Of a DNA stretch of 64,000 bases, positions 51,935 to 60,651 are shown one piece after another (the first letter of the stretch is position 1; every line of letters begins with the position of its first letter). The position numbers and the translations under genes were made by a program. The stretch is from Bacillota bacterium (GTDB taxonomy: Bacteria > Bacillota > Clostridia > Lachnospirales > Lachnospiraceae): the NCBI GenBank assembly GCA_023399055.1, contig JAEWQV010000016.1:645376-709375 (forward strand). Reading direction: 5' to 3'. The notes beneath the pieces are model-generated. The model made no database searches, was not told where the DNA came from, and saw only the letters and a list, made by a program, of their open reading frames with translations.

Positions 51935-52885
51935 TTAACTTTGCTTAAGCCTTATCGGAACATAGAGATCTAGCTGATGATATCCTAACCCCTTCTTAAT
52001 ATCATCAGTTGGATTTACCATATGCCACATTGTTTGATGGCCAGGACGTTCATCCATCTCAAAACCACTGGAGGAGATCCATTTTTTTATCCCTGCTATT
52101 ACTCTGCCGCTGATATCGTCATCACCGTCTATGGACATAGCTGCTGCATATAACCCACCATCAAAGTCAATTATTTCATAACCTCCGCAGTCTTCACTGG
52201 TCGCATCATTTTCAACAGCCATCCACCAAACAATGTTATCAGCTTCAAACCACATAAAATCCAGTGGAGAGAAGTAGATCCCTTTTCTCTTTTTATCATA
52301 CTCAGGCCACCAACGATCAAACTTCCCCACGATTGTATCAAAAGAACCATAACCAGAAGTCGCCATACGACACTTAGGCAGCTCAATGACTCTAACTTCA
52401 GGTGCTTTCTTTAACTTTTCAGTGACATCCAGCAGACGATTTACATTGGAAGCATTGCCGGAATAATCAACATTAATAAGATGGTCTTCAATTTCTTTTG
52501 CTTTAGTATAAAGAAGTTTTATGTCTGATTCATTACTAAAATCAGCATTTTCAATATGATAAATAAATTCCAGAACTACGTCTTTTAATTCATGAAGAAG
52601 AGCGACTTCGTCGTCAATATTGCTGACCTTTTTTTCAAGGATTTCTAGAACAACAGCAGAGCCGCTGGTATTAAAAACTCTTTGGATATCCTTGATGCTG
52701 ATATTTAACTTTCGAAGAATTAGTATCTGTTCCAAACGTTTAACTGCGGTCTCATCATACATACGGTAAGGACTGTCATTGTTTCGAATGCTTGTAATTA
52801 AACCCATATCTTCGTAGTAGCGAAGTGTTCGGGCTGAAATGTCATACATTGTTGATACATCTCTTATTTTAACTAAGTTGTCCAT
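51935..52885 (-). CDS. MerR-family regulator with GyrI-like effector-binding domain
   Basis: An N-terminal MerR helix-turn-helix (IRDVSTMYDISARTLRYYED, residues ~7-26), a coiled-coil dimer helix (to ~140) and a C-terminal GyrI-like/AraC-effector domain (~160-316) are visible. Such proteins bind drugs or amphipathic molecules and activate resistance genes. The 316-residue length is normal. It follows a methyltransferase gene by about 70 bases on the same strand, which could be a target. Confidence 0.88.
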   Translation of the reverse strand: MDNLVKIRDVSTMYDISARTLRYYEDMGLITSIRNNDSPYRMYDETAVKRLEQILILRKLNISIKDIQRVFNTSGSAVVLEILEKKVSNIDDEVALLHELKDVVLEFIYHIENADFSNESDIKLLYTKAKEIEDHLINVDYSGNASNVNRLLDVTEKLKKAPEVRVIELPKCRMATSGYGSFDTIVGKFDRWWPEYDKKRKGIYFSPLDFMWFEADNIVWWMAVENDATSEDCGGYEIIDFDGGLYAAAMSIDGDDDISGRVIAGIKKWISSSGFEMDERPGHQTMWHMVNPTDDIKKGLGYHQLDLYVPIRLKQS

Positions 52886-52953
52886 TTCATAACCTCATTT
52901 CTATGTTTTTAATTATAAAGTAATCTATTCCCCAACGGCAGAGTCAAGGCTTA

Positions 52954-53664
52954 TTATTTTTTATTTGCAATAATTGAAATTAAGTTCATATATTTGCCAT
53001 TGTCTATTTCTAACATCTTACTATCAGCAATGGCATAGCTGTTTTCCGTCCTTAGCCAATCTTGCCAGGCTTCACTAAAACAATCCATTTCCTGAATGCT
53101 TTTAATATTAAGGTTGTGAGATTTAGACATTGTCCTTTCCCACCAATTGCAAGAGTTCCACATTGCAAATGCCTCCTCACTCCAATGAGGTTTCATTTCT
53201 ACAGGAATTTGATCTAAATCATATTTCATTCCAGGAACAGCAATAGCTATAAGCGCATCTTGCCTTAAGACTTTTGATAAGTAATCGTCATAATAGGTCT
53301 CATTATTTCCAAAGTAATGGTAGGCATCCACGCTAATTACAGCATCAAAATAATCATCTGCAAAGGGTAGTTGTGTGGCATCTGCATGAATTGGAATAAT
53401 TTTATCCTCTAAATTCATCATAGAAAAGCGCTTATAATTCTCTGTCGCTGAAATCCATAAATCTACAGCAAAAACCTGCACCCCATATTCTTTTGCTAGA
53501 AAGATTGAAGTAAGGCCATTTCCACAGCCTAAATCTAATACTCGCATATTACTTGTTAATGGGACGTTCTCTAATAAATTCTCAAGAATAAGCATTGAAT
53601 TTGGACCCATCATATTTGCTTTTAAAAATTCAGAGTCATACTTTTTACATTTCATATTTTTCAT
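52954..53664 (-). CDS. SAM-dependent methyltransferase
   Basis: Motif I VLDLGCGNG (residues ~42-50), the acidic FAVDLW strand and the DAVISVDAYHYFG motif IV mark a class I methyltransferase of 236 aa, close to the UbiE/small-molecule type. The substrate is unknown. The transcript appears to begin with a 28-codon leader peptide containing an intrinsic terminator (53696-53782), so the gene is probably controlled by attenuation. The MerR-GyrI gene follows. Confidence 0.83.
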   Translation of the reverse strand: MKNMKCKKYDSEFLKANMMGPNSMLILENLLENVPLTSNMRVLDLGCGNGLTSIFLAKEYGVQVFAVDLWISATENYKRFSMMNLEDKIIPIHADATQLPFADDYFDAVISVDAYHYFGNNETYYDDYLSKVLRQDALIAIAVPGMKYDLDQIPVEMKPHWSEEAFAMWNSCNWWERTMSKSHNLNIKSIQEMDCFSEAWQDWLRTENSYAIADSKMLEIDNGKYMNLISIIANKK

Positions 53665-53695
53665 TTTATTCCCTTTCCGACTACATAGGTTTACC

Positions 53696-53782
53696 TTACA
53701 GAAAAGAAAAAAGGTATAGCAAAAATACTATACCTGCAATAAATAATCGCGATGTATCAGTTTCGTATTTTCTGTAAGGCAT
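53696..53782 (-). CDS. 28-residue leader peptide with embedded terminator
   Basis: Minus-strand ATG 53782-53780 opens a frame beginning MPYRKYETDTSRLFIAGI and ending LYLFSFL-stop at 53696. The intrinsic terminator (53735-53712 plus T-run) lies within its second half, and the first and last bases of the frame (ccttacagaaaa, ttttctgtaagg) are complementary over 12 bp. This layout is typical of ribosome-mediated attenuators of antibiotic-resistance genes, where a stalled ribosome prevents terminator folding. The methyltransferase starts 32 bases after the stop. No strong ribosome site precedes the leader ATG. Confidence 0.6.
   Translation of the reverse strand: MPYRKYETDTSRLFIAGIVFLLYLFSFL
53712..53735 (-). 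terminator. Conditional terminator inside the leader peptide
   Basis: On the minus strand aggtatag/ctatacct (8-bp perfect stem, 8-base loop) is followed directly by TTTTTTC, upstream of the methyltransferase gene rather than after it. Confidence 0.7.
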
Positions 53783-53947
53783 AATTAGAACACAATAACG
53801 AGAAAATGCTCGATTGTCTTAAATAATTTAATAAATGCAACTTACAGAATTAATAACAAACACACACCACCTTTTTTATATTATAAAACTATTATAACGA
53901 AGGACCACTTTTTGTCAATTGCATTTGGTAGAAGAAATGCGATTATG

Positions 53948-54826
53948 TTAGCCCACGTTTTTATGAAAAATATAACAGCAGTTTTCATTCTCAATTTTAA
54001 ATCCTAGATCAAGATATAAGTGAAGTGCATTTTCGTTATCACAATCTACAATTAGATCAACATAGTCCATATCATAAGTTTCAAAGGCAGTTTTAATGAG
54101 ATGGGAAAGGATGATACGTCCATAACCTTTTCCTCTTAAGCCTTCCTTTACAGCGACAACTTCTGCAGTGGCACGTTTACTACCTTTTAACTTTAGAATA
54201 CTATAGGCTACAATTTGCTCATTATCAATTATTGTATAAGCAAAATGCCGATTACCAATATCGTTAACTATGTCTTTCCCTGAGATATAGACATCTGGAA
54301 AGATATAATCGTGCAATTCTATAAACTGAGTATAATTTTCTTCTGTTAAATTAGTAATTGTAAGGGAGTGGGTTGGAAGTTTCTCATCACCACGCTTAAG
54401 CAAGAGACTATACTCATTAACCTCAGGCTTTGCACCAACAGTATTTAGAAAATCACTACACTCGACGTTAGCCTTAGGGAAAAAGAAGGTATATTTCACA
54501 GAAGGGCTAAGTTGTTTACGGATAAATTCAAATAATTTTATAGCAATATCCGTATAAGAGAACCCCGGTTCAAGAAGTATGCTACAATCTGCATTGTCTT
54601 TTTCCTGATCAACATAGCAAATTAAAACACCGATTAATTGATCGTCTTGTCTGCATTCAATTGCAGTATTAGAAGCTATGCTATCTTCAAAATCTTTCTG
54701 TATGCTTTCTAATTTATTAGAGCAAAAGGTAGAAGAGTGCTCCACCATTGAGTTTATCCTATAAGCAAATTGGGATAGTTCCTTGATATCTTTTTGATTA
54801 CTGTTCCTGATAATTATGTTCGACAT
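53948..54826 (-). CDS. Two-domain GNAT acetyltransferase
   Basis: The 292-residue protein has a degenerate N-terminal GNAT-like half and a clear C-terminal GNAT domain with AEVVAVKEGLRGKGYGRIIL (R-x-x-G-x-G loop RGKGYG) and NALHLYLDLGFKIE. GGAGG precedes the ATG. The substrate is unknown. Its transcription runs toward the leader-peptide attenuator. Confidence 0.85.
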   Translation of the reverse strand: MSNIIIRNSNQKDIKELSQFAYRINSMVEHSSTFCSNKLESIQKDFEDSIASNTAIECRQDDQLIGVLICYVDQEKDNADCSILLEPGFSYTDIAIKLFEFIRKQLSPSVKYTFFFPKANVECSDFLNTVGAKPEVNEYSLLLKRGDEKLPTHSLTITNLTEENYTQFIELHDYIFPDVYISGKDIVNDIGNRHFAYTIIDNEQIVAYSILKLKGSKRATAEVVAVKEGLRGKGYGRIILSHLIKTAFETYDMDYVDLIVDCDNENALHLYLDLGFKIENENCCYIFHKNVG

Positions 54827-54919
54827 GTTGTCGTACCTCCGTATATTTTGAGTTTAGCTTTTGTTAATATAAAATAAACACACTAATTTTTATAAACTAG
54901 AAAGTGTTATGTACTCTTA

Positions 54920-55075
54920 TTAATTATTAAATGTGGTATTATCATAAACTTGAATTCCCAATATCTTGATTTGTATACCTGTATCATATCCGCCATCTGT
55001 GTCCATTGCAGGATAATTAGTTATACGATATAAAATTGCCCGATATTCAACAGTTCCACCATCTTTATAGCGTAG
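54920..55075 (-). pseudogene. 3' fragment of a small secreted-protein gene
   Basis: An open stretch without a start reads PFPLRYKDGGTVEYRAILYR and continues to ILGIQVYDNTTFNN before TAA (54922-54920). I recognise the pattern as the C-terminus of small clostridial proteins of unknown role. It lies immediately past and in a different frame from the truncated YdcF-like gene, as if a deletion had joined two genes near 55075. Confidence 0.6.
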
Positions 55076-55427
55076 GGGAAATGGAATGATCTTCTCCTTT
55101 GATACATTCTTTATTAACTTTATTTAATGTTAATACATCTGTATAAAAATCACATTCTGTTAAATAGTTCTTGCTATATACGTCTTGTTTCGATTTTACA
55201 CCATTGAATTTACCTGTTTTAACGCTTACACCACCGGAAGGAACTATAATTGGTGCATAGCCAATATCCCACAATCTAGCAGCCTGTTCTGGCAATTCAG
55301 GGTATGACCCACCAGGTATCATAATAACATCAGACTTTTCTAATACATCATCAACAAATATAAAATTTGAAATATCTTCAATGATTCTCATATTCATAAC
55401 AATTTCAATGCTTCCTTCTTTCATCAA
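55065..55427 (-). pseudogene. YdcF/SanA-like (DUF218) gene, 3'-truncated
   Basis: DVIMIPGGSYPELPEQAARL and PIIVPSGGVSVKTGKF match the N-terminal half of DUF218 (YdcF/ElyC-like) proteins. The family continues with a GEDHS-x-N-T-x-E-N core; here the frame runs through KECIKGEDHS and then stops after five unrelated residues. The missing ~80 C-terminal residues make it a remnant, joined to the fragment of another gene at about 55075. Confidence 0.7.
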
Positions 55428-55536
55428 TTTTAATTTATGCGAACATACCCATAGAAACTAGAGTGGGTGTTACTTCTAAATTTTAGATAAGAAAAACGGG
55501 TTGACGTTTCATCTTGCTTCTTGAGTCACGATAGCA

Positions 55537-55887
55537 TTATGAATTTATAAAGCTCCGCAAATAGATTACATTTCTGTCAGGATCATAGAAACTCATATTT
55601 CTGGCACCCCAGGGGCGTGTGGTAGGTTTATCTATTATTTCCACACCCAGGGCTAAGAGCTTATTATATTCTTCATCAACATCAGTCACAGTAAAGGCAA
55701 GACACATATTCTGATTATTATTATTCTTTATGGAATTATCATTATAAATAGTTAGCATAGTTTCTTCTGCAATAATTGTTTGATGCACATTATCATTACT
55801 TCCATTCTCAACTCCCAGGAAAGCCTTATAGAAATTTGCAAGATTAACAACATCATTTGATAACAATCCTACTTCGCCTATTCTCAT
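55537..55887 (-). CDS. VOC-family (glyoxalase/bleomycin-resistance-like) protein
   Basis: The product (116 aa from the chosen start) has the paired beta-alpha-beta-beta-beta fold marks: RIGEVGLLSNDVVNLANFYK at the N-terminus and PWGARNMSFYDPDRNVIYLR at the C-terminus, with the metal-ligand-like pattern of the family. GGAGG lies just before ATG 55887; the earlier ATG (55899) overlaps that site. The substrate is unknown; relatives bind or modify small molecules. Confidence 0.85.
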   Translation of the reverse strand: MRIGEVGLLSNDVVNLANFYKAFLGVENGSNDNVHQTIIAEETMLTIYNDNSIKNNNNQNMCLAFTVTDVDEEYNKLLALGVEIIDKPTTRPWGARNMSFYDPDRNVIYLRSFINS

Positions 55888-55934
55888 AGGAACCTCCATT
55901 ATATATATTTAGATAATCGATATTAATATAGATA

Positions 55935-56456
55935 TTAATTTTCCTGAATACAACCATATTGCTTTCGCATTTCAAATAATAAACTTATTAAACTTGGGAA
56001 ATATGGTATGAACTCACCTGTCTTAATCATTGATAATATCTCTTCATTGGAAGCCCACTTAACACTCTGAACTTCTTCATACTGCAAGGTGAGGTCTTTC
56101 AAATCGACATCTTTATCAACTAAATATATATCATTGAAGCCATTTTTAAAGTTAATTGTAATGTGAGGACGAAGAGCTTGCAAATTCAGCTTTAAACCGA
56201 TCTCTTCAAATAATTCTCTTTCAGCAGCGGTTTGGCTTGTATCACCTTTTGTAGCACTTCCACCTACGGTAATATCCCACATGTTAGGCCAGCCATCTTT
56301 AAACGTTTGTCTTTGCTGAATTAACATTTCATCTTTTGAATTAAAGATGCACACATGGACAACTAGATGATAGGTGTCCTGTTCAAATGGGTCTCCACGA
56401 AACATAGTTTTATTTAATTTTGTTCTATTGATGTCATATAAATCCCAAAGTTCCAT
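55935..56456 (-). CDS. Nudix hydrolase
   Basis: The Nudix box occupies residues ~66-88, GSATKGDTSQTAAERELFEE, with D72 in place of the first glutamate and the RELFEEIGL metal-binding helix intact. The 173-residue type with N-terminal RTKLNKTMFRGD resembles IPP-isomerase-like Nudix proteins (YfcD type). It would hydrolyse a nucleoside diphosphate linked to another group; the substrate is unknown. Confidence 0.88.
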   Translation of the reverse strand: MELWDLYDINRTKLNKTMFRGDPFEQDTYHLVVHVCIFNSKDEMLIQQRQTFKDGWPNMWDITVGGSATKGDTSQTAAERELFEEIGLKLNLQALRPHITINFKNGFNDIYLVDKDVDLKDLTLQYEEVQSVKWASNEEILSMIKTGEFIPYFPSLISLLFEMRKQYGCIQEN

Positions 56457-56710
56457 AAGTACCTCTCTAATCTTTATTTTATAGTAGACTTTATCAAATA
56501 ACGTTCTATCTTATTATCTTTTTACGAGCATCTCATTTTCAAGGTCATCACCATTCGAAAGGATAATTTTTTACTAGCGATATTATCTATCACAAGATAC
56601 AAGAACCTTATTTAAGACTAATTCTTTGCAGTTAATGAGATCATTTATAGGTTAGTGATAGAATATAGCATATAATTAGTTGATGCAATGAGACTGTTTT
56701 ATAATTTATA

Positions 56711-56749
56711 AATAAAATAAGCTACAACTTAGTAATAGCTTATTTTATT
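56711..56749. terminator. Terminator-like inverted repeat overlapping a stop codon
   Basis: A perfect 13-bp AT-rich stem (56711-56723 with 56737-56749) covers the stop codon of the DUF4275 gene and is followed on the minus strand by a T-rich stretch. Confidence 0.5.
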
Positions 56750-57300
56750 TGATAGAAGTAAGGACCACAATCAATTTCGTGTGTATGAACATAGGTCCAT
56801 TTATTTGTCACATCATAAATATAAATATCGTGCTCTGAATCAAAATCGGAAGACTTAAGTAAACAGGGATTTTCAATATAATATGATTCGTCTTTATGTT
56901 GATAAAAAACATAAACCTTTTCCTTTTTACATTTGTTAAATGCTTGCCTTGCTTTCGTATTTGAGAGAGCATTTACCTTATGAAAGCTAAAAATATGCCA
57001 TTTATAGCTTTCATAGCCGATATGTCTTTTAATTTCAGAACCAACAGTAGTTGCAAAAAGCCTACTCCATCTTACCTTAATTGCATTTGATTTAGCTTGT
57101 GGTATAAAAACAACGCCTCTATCAATAATTTCTTGTTTCTTTTGATTATAGTTATAACTAGATATATGGTAATTATATTCATTTACAGTATCCATAATAT
57201 TTCGTAGTAATTGGTGACGAGTATCTTTTTCTAACTCGTCAGGCAACTTTTCAATATCTTCAATTTCTTTACGTAAATTACTCCATTTGAAGTTAACCAT
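56740..57300 (-). CDS. DUF4275 protein
   Basis: The 186-residue protein contains VRWSRLFATTVGSEIKRHIG and YKWHIFSFHKVNALSNTKAR, then VYVFYQHKDESYYIENPCLL, which is the DUF4275 pattern. No function is established. ATG 57300 follows AAGGAG; the GTG at 57306 overlaps that site. Confidence 0.82.
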   Translation of the reverse strand: MVNFKWSNLRKEIEDIEKLPDELEKDTRHQLLRNIMDTVNEYNYHISSYNYNQKKQEIIDRGVVFIPQAKSNAIKVRWSRLFATTVGSEIKRHIGYESYKWHIFSFHKVNALSNTKARQAFNKCKKEKVYVFYQHKDESYYIENPCLLKSSDFDSEHDIYIYDVTNKWTYVHTHEIDCGPYFYQIK

Positions 57301-57369
57301 TGTCACTCCTTAATAGTAGTTTTAAAATAATATTCTTATTTTCTAGCTTATTTCTATGTAGTGGAACCT

Positions 57370-57406
57370 AATCGTCAGAAGCCTAATAAACAGGCTTCTG
57401 ACGATT
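57370..57406 (-). terminator. Strong hairpin after the GNAT gene
   Basis: A perfect 15-bp stem (57370-57384 with 57392-57406, 7-base loop) touches the stop codon of the GNAT gene. The following minus-strand sequence has no long T-run, so it may act as a stabiliser as well as a weak terminator. Confidence 0.6.
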
Positions 57407-57810
57407 TACTGCTTTCTCAACATTCCACATTTGTCTTCTGATAAATACTCAAATTTATGTTTATTATATAGCAAATCCGCTGGGCGATTTGCTATTAGAC
57501 AAATATAACTATCCTCATGTGTATTTCTCTCAAAGTATTGATCGACTGCTTCCAATATTCGTTCTGCAAACCCCTTGCGCCTATAATTTTCATCTACCAT
57601 AATGTCACTCACAACATAGGTGATTCCGCCATCACCAACCACCCTACCGAATCCAACTAATTTTTCTCCGTCATAGATAGATGCTGTGAATAATGAATTC
57701 TCCAAGGCAATTTGGCTTCTCTTTAAATCCTTACTTCCCATTCCAGAACGTAAGCGAAGGTTCACATAGTCTTGTGCTGTTGGAATTTCATAAATAATCT
57801 CTATATCCAT
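57406..57810 (-). CDS. GNAT-family N-acetyltransferase
   Basis: A compact GNAT of about 134 aa: VVSDIMVDENYRRKGFAERI carries the RRKGFA acetyl-CoA loop, and ADLLYNKHKFEYLSE is the usual C-terminus. GGAG lies before ATG 57810; the upstream ATG (57825) overlaps it. Substrate unknown. Confidence 0.86.
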   Translation of the reverse strand: MDIEIIYEIPTAQDYVNLRLRSGMGSKDLKRSQIALENSLFTASIYDGEKLVGFGRVVGDGGITYVVSDIMVDENYRRKGFAERILEAVDQYFERNTHEDSYICLIANRPADLLYNKHKFEYLSEDKCGMLRKQ

Positions 57811-57937
57811 AGTTACATTCTCCATAATTATAAAATTACTTTATTACATTGATAAGTGTTATTCTGAAATAAGCATATAGAAGAGCATTTAACGATATAG
57901 ATAGTGATGATTGCCAAACAAATTAGTTAGTTCTTGC

Positions 57938-58579
57938 TTAGCCATCTATTCGTAAAAACTTCTTTCTTATATTATAATAAATAGCAGTTGAAACCAAAAT
58001 GCCAATAAAAGATGCAATCATATCATTATTATCCCATACCCCTAACTTAAAGACGACATGCAAATATTCTATTAATGAAAAGACTATAATATTGAGTGCA
58101 TTGACTAACCAAATACACATCGGTTTATTGATTGAATCAATTCCTTTAAAAAAAGGTACTATATAGAATATACCTATTAAAGTAAAAAGACTACTTGGAA
58201 TAAGATTAGGTGAAGTTCCTGCAAATAAAGTAATATATTTATTATCTAACTTATATAAGTTCCCCCTGAGCATGTACACTATTATAAATAAAACATATAT
58301 AATAATTATAACTTTTCTTAAGGTTTTATATGGTTGACTATTAAAAAAGTTCCTGTTTGCTTTACTTAACCTCAAATTATTAATTTTGCTCACCTCCAAT
58401 TCGATTCTCATTTTTTTATATTGCATCCTAATTTTATTATACGGAATACACATGTAGACCGCGAAACTTATCAATCTCTTAAGCTTGCTATGAAAATCGT
58501 TGATATGCTGTATATAGTACATGCCTACTTTATTCCTACCATGCTTGATTTGTTGAAGGCGCAAGCCGAAGCTTTGCAC
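57938..58579 (-). CDS. VanZ-like membrane protein
   Basis: The last ~120 residues hold four hydrophobic helices; the segment NIIVFSLIEYLHVVFKLGVW followed by DNNDMIASFIG matches the VanZ pattern of a charged loop before a final helix (E...D..D...N..G). VanZ-type proteins are linked to glycopeptide tolerance in some species but their action is unknown. The first ~60 residues are basic and lack a clear ribosome site, so the true start may be further in. Confidence 0.55.
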   Translation of the reverse strand: MQSFGLRLQQIKHGRNKVGMYYIQHINDFHSKLKRLISFAVYMCIPYNKIRMQYKKMRIELEVSKINNLRLSKANRNFFNSQPYKTLRKVIIIIYVLFIIVYMLRGNLYKLDNKYITLFAGTSPNLIPSSLFTLIGIFYIVPFFKGIDSINKPMCIWLVNALNIIVFSLIEYLHVVFKLGVWDNNDMIASFIGILVSTAIYYNIRKKFLRIDG

Positions 58580-58953
58580 AACCTAATATAGCTCTACCGC
58601 AGAAAATATTTATTTTCGACACTGTTATTAAATAATTGTAATTTAAAAATTATTCTTACACATATTTGGTTAATGGAAAATTATGTACAATAAATTTGGG
58701 TTTACTTAATTATACTTTTGTGATTATAGTAAGTCAATTATAATTGAAAAATGCATAACTAACCAGATTGGAACCAGGTTAATCAATTAATAAATTATTT
58801 TAGAATGAAATTGTGACTATATTTCATTCTGAATTGTCTTATATTTGAAAGGAGAAATTACTGTAATCTAGTCAAAGTTTATTAGGAATATGGTAGCATC
58901 TGGATAAGTCATAGTATTCGTTGGCTACAAACATATAAAATGGGAGGAGTTAG
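58580..58953. other. 374-bp AT-rich intergenic region
   Basis: All frames are short. I see no clear terminator or riboswitch. The last bases hold GGAGGAG, the ribosome site of the small frame at 58954. Confidence 0.4.
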
Positions 58954-59112
58954 ATGGAATATGTACAGTACTGTGAGCAATGGATTTCAGAGGAAGAAAT
59001 ATTAGAAAAATATAACCTATACAAGAACTTACTTTTTCAAATTGCTTTTTCATATTTGGGCAATAAATATGATTGCGAAGATACTTCGGACACAATACTT
59101 GCATTTAATTAA
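58954..59112 (+). CDS. 52-residue frame resembling the start of a sigma-70 region 2
   Basis: ATG 58954 follows GGGAGGAG closely. The peptide reads EKYNLYKNLLFQIAFSYLGN then KYDCEDTSDTILAFN-stop. The pattern hydrophobic-A-x-SYLGN-x-x-D-x-ED is that of sigma-70/ECF region 2.1-2.2, but the protein ends where region 2.3 should begin. It is a remnant of a sigma-factor gene or a small orphan. Confidence 0.45.
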   Translation: MEYVQYCEQWISEEEILEKYNLYKNLLFQIAFSYLGNKYDCEDTSDTILAFN

Positions 59113-59198
59113 TAAAATAAGCAATAAAATCATGAATATGGAGCAATATTTGTAAAAATTAAACAAATAAAAATCGAAAAATCTAAGCATGTATGACA

Positions 59199-59227
59199 TT
59201 GACGCCATAATTTATTGATACTATAAT
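59199..59227 (+). promoter_or_regulatory. Promoter of the GH53 galactanase gene
   Basis: TTGACG (59199-59204), a 17-base spacer and TATAAT (59222-59227) give a strong sigma-A promoter about 85 bases before the start. The leader contains the palindrome gttgcgcaac near 59244, which could be an operator or hairpin. Confidence 0.75.
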
Positions 59228-59312
59228 ATTATTGAACAATCGGTTGCGCAACTGTGGTTGTTTAAGAGGGAACATAGGTACATGAATTAAAAATAATGTT
59301 GGAGGTAAGATT

Positions 59313-60371
59313 ATGGTAAAAAGAAAGTTAAGAAATGTTATAGCGTTTGTAGTATGCTTGGCGATTATTTGTTCATCTTTCATCATTCCTTCCCCTACAA
59401 AAGTGACAGCAGCAACCTTTGTTAAAGGTGCTGATGTAAGTTGGGTTCCGGCAATGGAAGCCGCAGGCAATGTCTGGTATAATAAAGCAGGAGTAAAGAC
59501 AGATATCTTGAAAATCTTGAGAGATGATTATGGTATGAATACCATACGATTAAGAGTATTTGTTAATCCATCCGGTGATCCTGGAAATGGATGGTGCGAT
59601 ACCACCAACACTGTTAATATGGCAAAGAGAGCAAAAGCATTAGGTTTGAGTGTAATAGTAGACTTCCATTACAGTGATTCTTGGGCTGATCCCGGTAAGC
59701 AAACAATTCCTGCCGCATGGTCAAGTTACACAATTGATCAGTTATATACCGCTGTATATAACTATACTTTGTACGTTATGAATCAATTAAAAGCAGCTGG
59801 TGTTACACCGACTTATGCTCAGATTGGTAATGAGACAAACGACGGTATCCTTTGGCCATATGGTAAAGCATCCACCAGCTCAACTACTATGAAGCAGTAT
59901 GCTAATTTTATTACTTCAGGTTATAATGCAGTGAAGGCTGCAAGCAGCAGTACAAAAGTTATTGTACACCTTTCAAATGGTGATCAAACCAGCCTCTATA
60001 CCTGGAACATTGGGGGATTGGTAAGTAATGGAGCTAAGTTTGATGTAGTAGGCCTGTCATTATATGCATCAGCGAGTAACTATTCCTCTTTAGTTAACTC
60101 ATGTGCTACAACGATGAGTACGATAAAATCTACCTATGGAAAGCCGGTAATGATTATGGAATGCGGTATGGATTATGGCTCTGCATCCACCAGTAAGACA
60201 TTTATCAGCAGTTTAATTACAAAAGTGAAAGCACTTGGTTCCGGTACCTATGGGTTAGGAGTGCTCTATTGGGAACCAGAAGCTTACAACGGTTGGAACG
60301 GTTATACAATGGGAGCATGGGCTAAAAATGGAAAAGCTTCCGTTGCTTTAGATGCTTTTATTGGTCAATAA
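59313..60371 (+). CDS. Secreted GH53 endo-beta-1,4-galactanase (arabinogalactanase)
   Basis: The enzyme hydrolyses beta-1,4-galactan side chains of pectin outside the cell. A signal peptide (cleaved after VTAA, residue ~34) is followed by a 318-residue barrel. GH53 marks are FVKGADVSWVPAMEAAG, RLRVFVNP, DFHYSDSWADPGKQ, acid/base E174 (IGNETNDGILWP) and nucleophile E283 (MIMECGMD). There is no CBM or anchor, so it is released. It is the only plus-strand gene in this stretch and is monocistronic. Confidence 0.95.
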   Translation: MVKRKLRNVIAFVVCLAIICSSFIIPSPTKVTAATFVKGADVSWVPAMEAAGNVWYNKAGVKTDILKILRDDYGMNTIRLRVFVNPSGDPGNGWCDTTNTVNMAKRAKALGLSVIVDFHYSDSWADPGKQTIPAAWSSYTIDQLYTAVYNYTLYVMNQLKAAGVTPTYAQIGNETNDGILWPYGKASTSSTTMKQYANFITSGYNAVKAASSSTKVIVHLSNGDQTSLYTWNIGGLVSNGAKFDVVGLSLYASASNYSSLVNSCATTMSTIKSTYGKPVMIMECGMDYGSASTSKTFISSLITKVKALGSGTYGLGVLYWEPEAYNGWNGYTMGAWAKNGKASVALDAFIGQ

Positions 60372-60405
60372 ATAATATAGTGAAATAATATAAGTATATT
60401 ATGAA

Positions 60406-60441
60406 AAATCGCATGCTCGTCGTGAGACGAACATGCGATTT
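60406..60441 (+). terminator. Terminator hairpin of the GH53 gene
   Basis: aaatcgcatgctcgtc (60406-60421) pairs with gacgaacatgcgattt (60426-60441), one mismatch, GTGA loop. The tail is only moderately T-rich. Confidence 0.65.
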
Positions 60442-60651
60442 GTGCTATCTTAGCGTATTTTATTTCAGTATCTAGATTATCATCAGTATAGTCAATCGCA
60501 TTTGATCGGAAGCTCTAGCGTATCAATTGCTGATATTATCAAGCTAAGTATAGTATAGGTTTTTTACGAATAAACGATAAAATCAGCTGGTTTTTTGGTG
60601 TGGTGGTTGATACACATTATGAATGAACAAATATGACAGCTAAATTCATTT

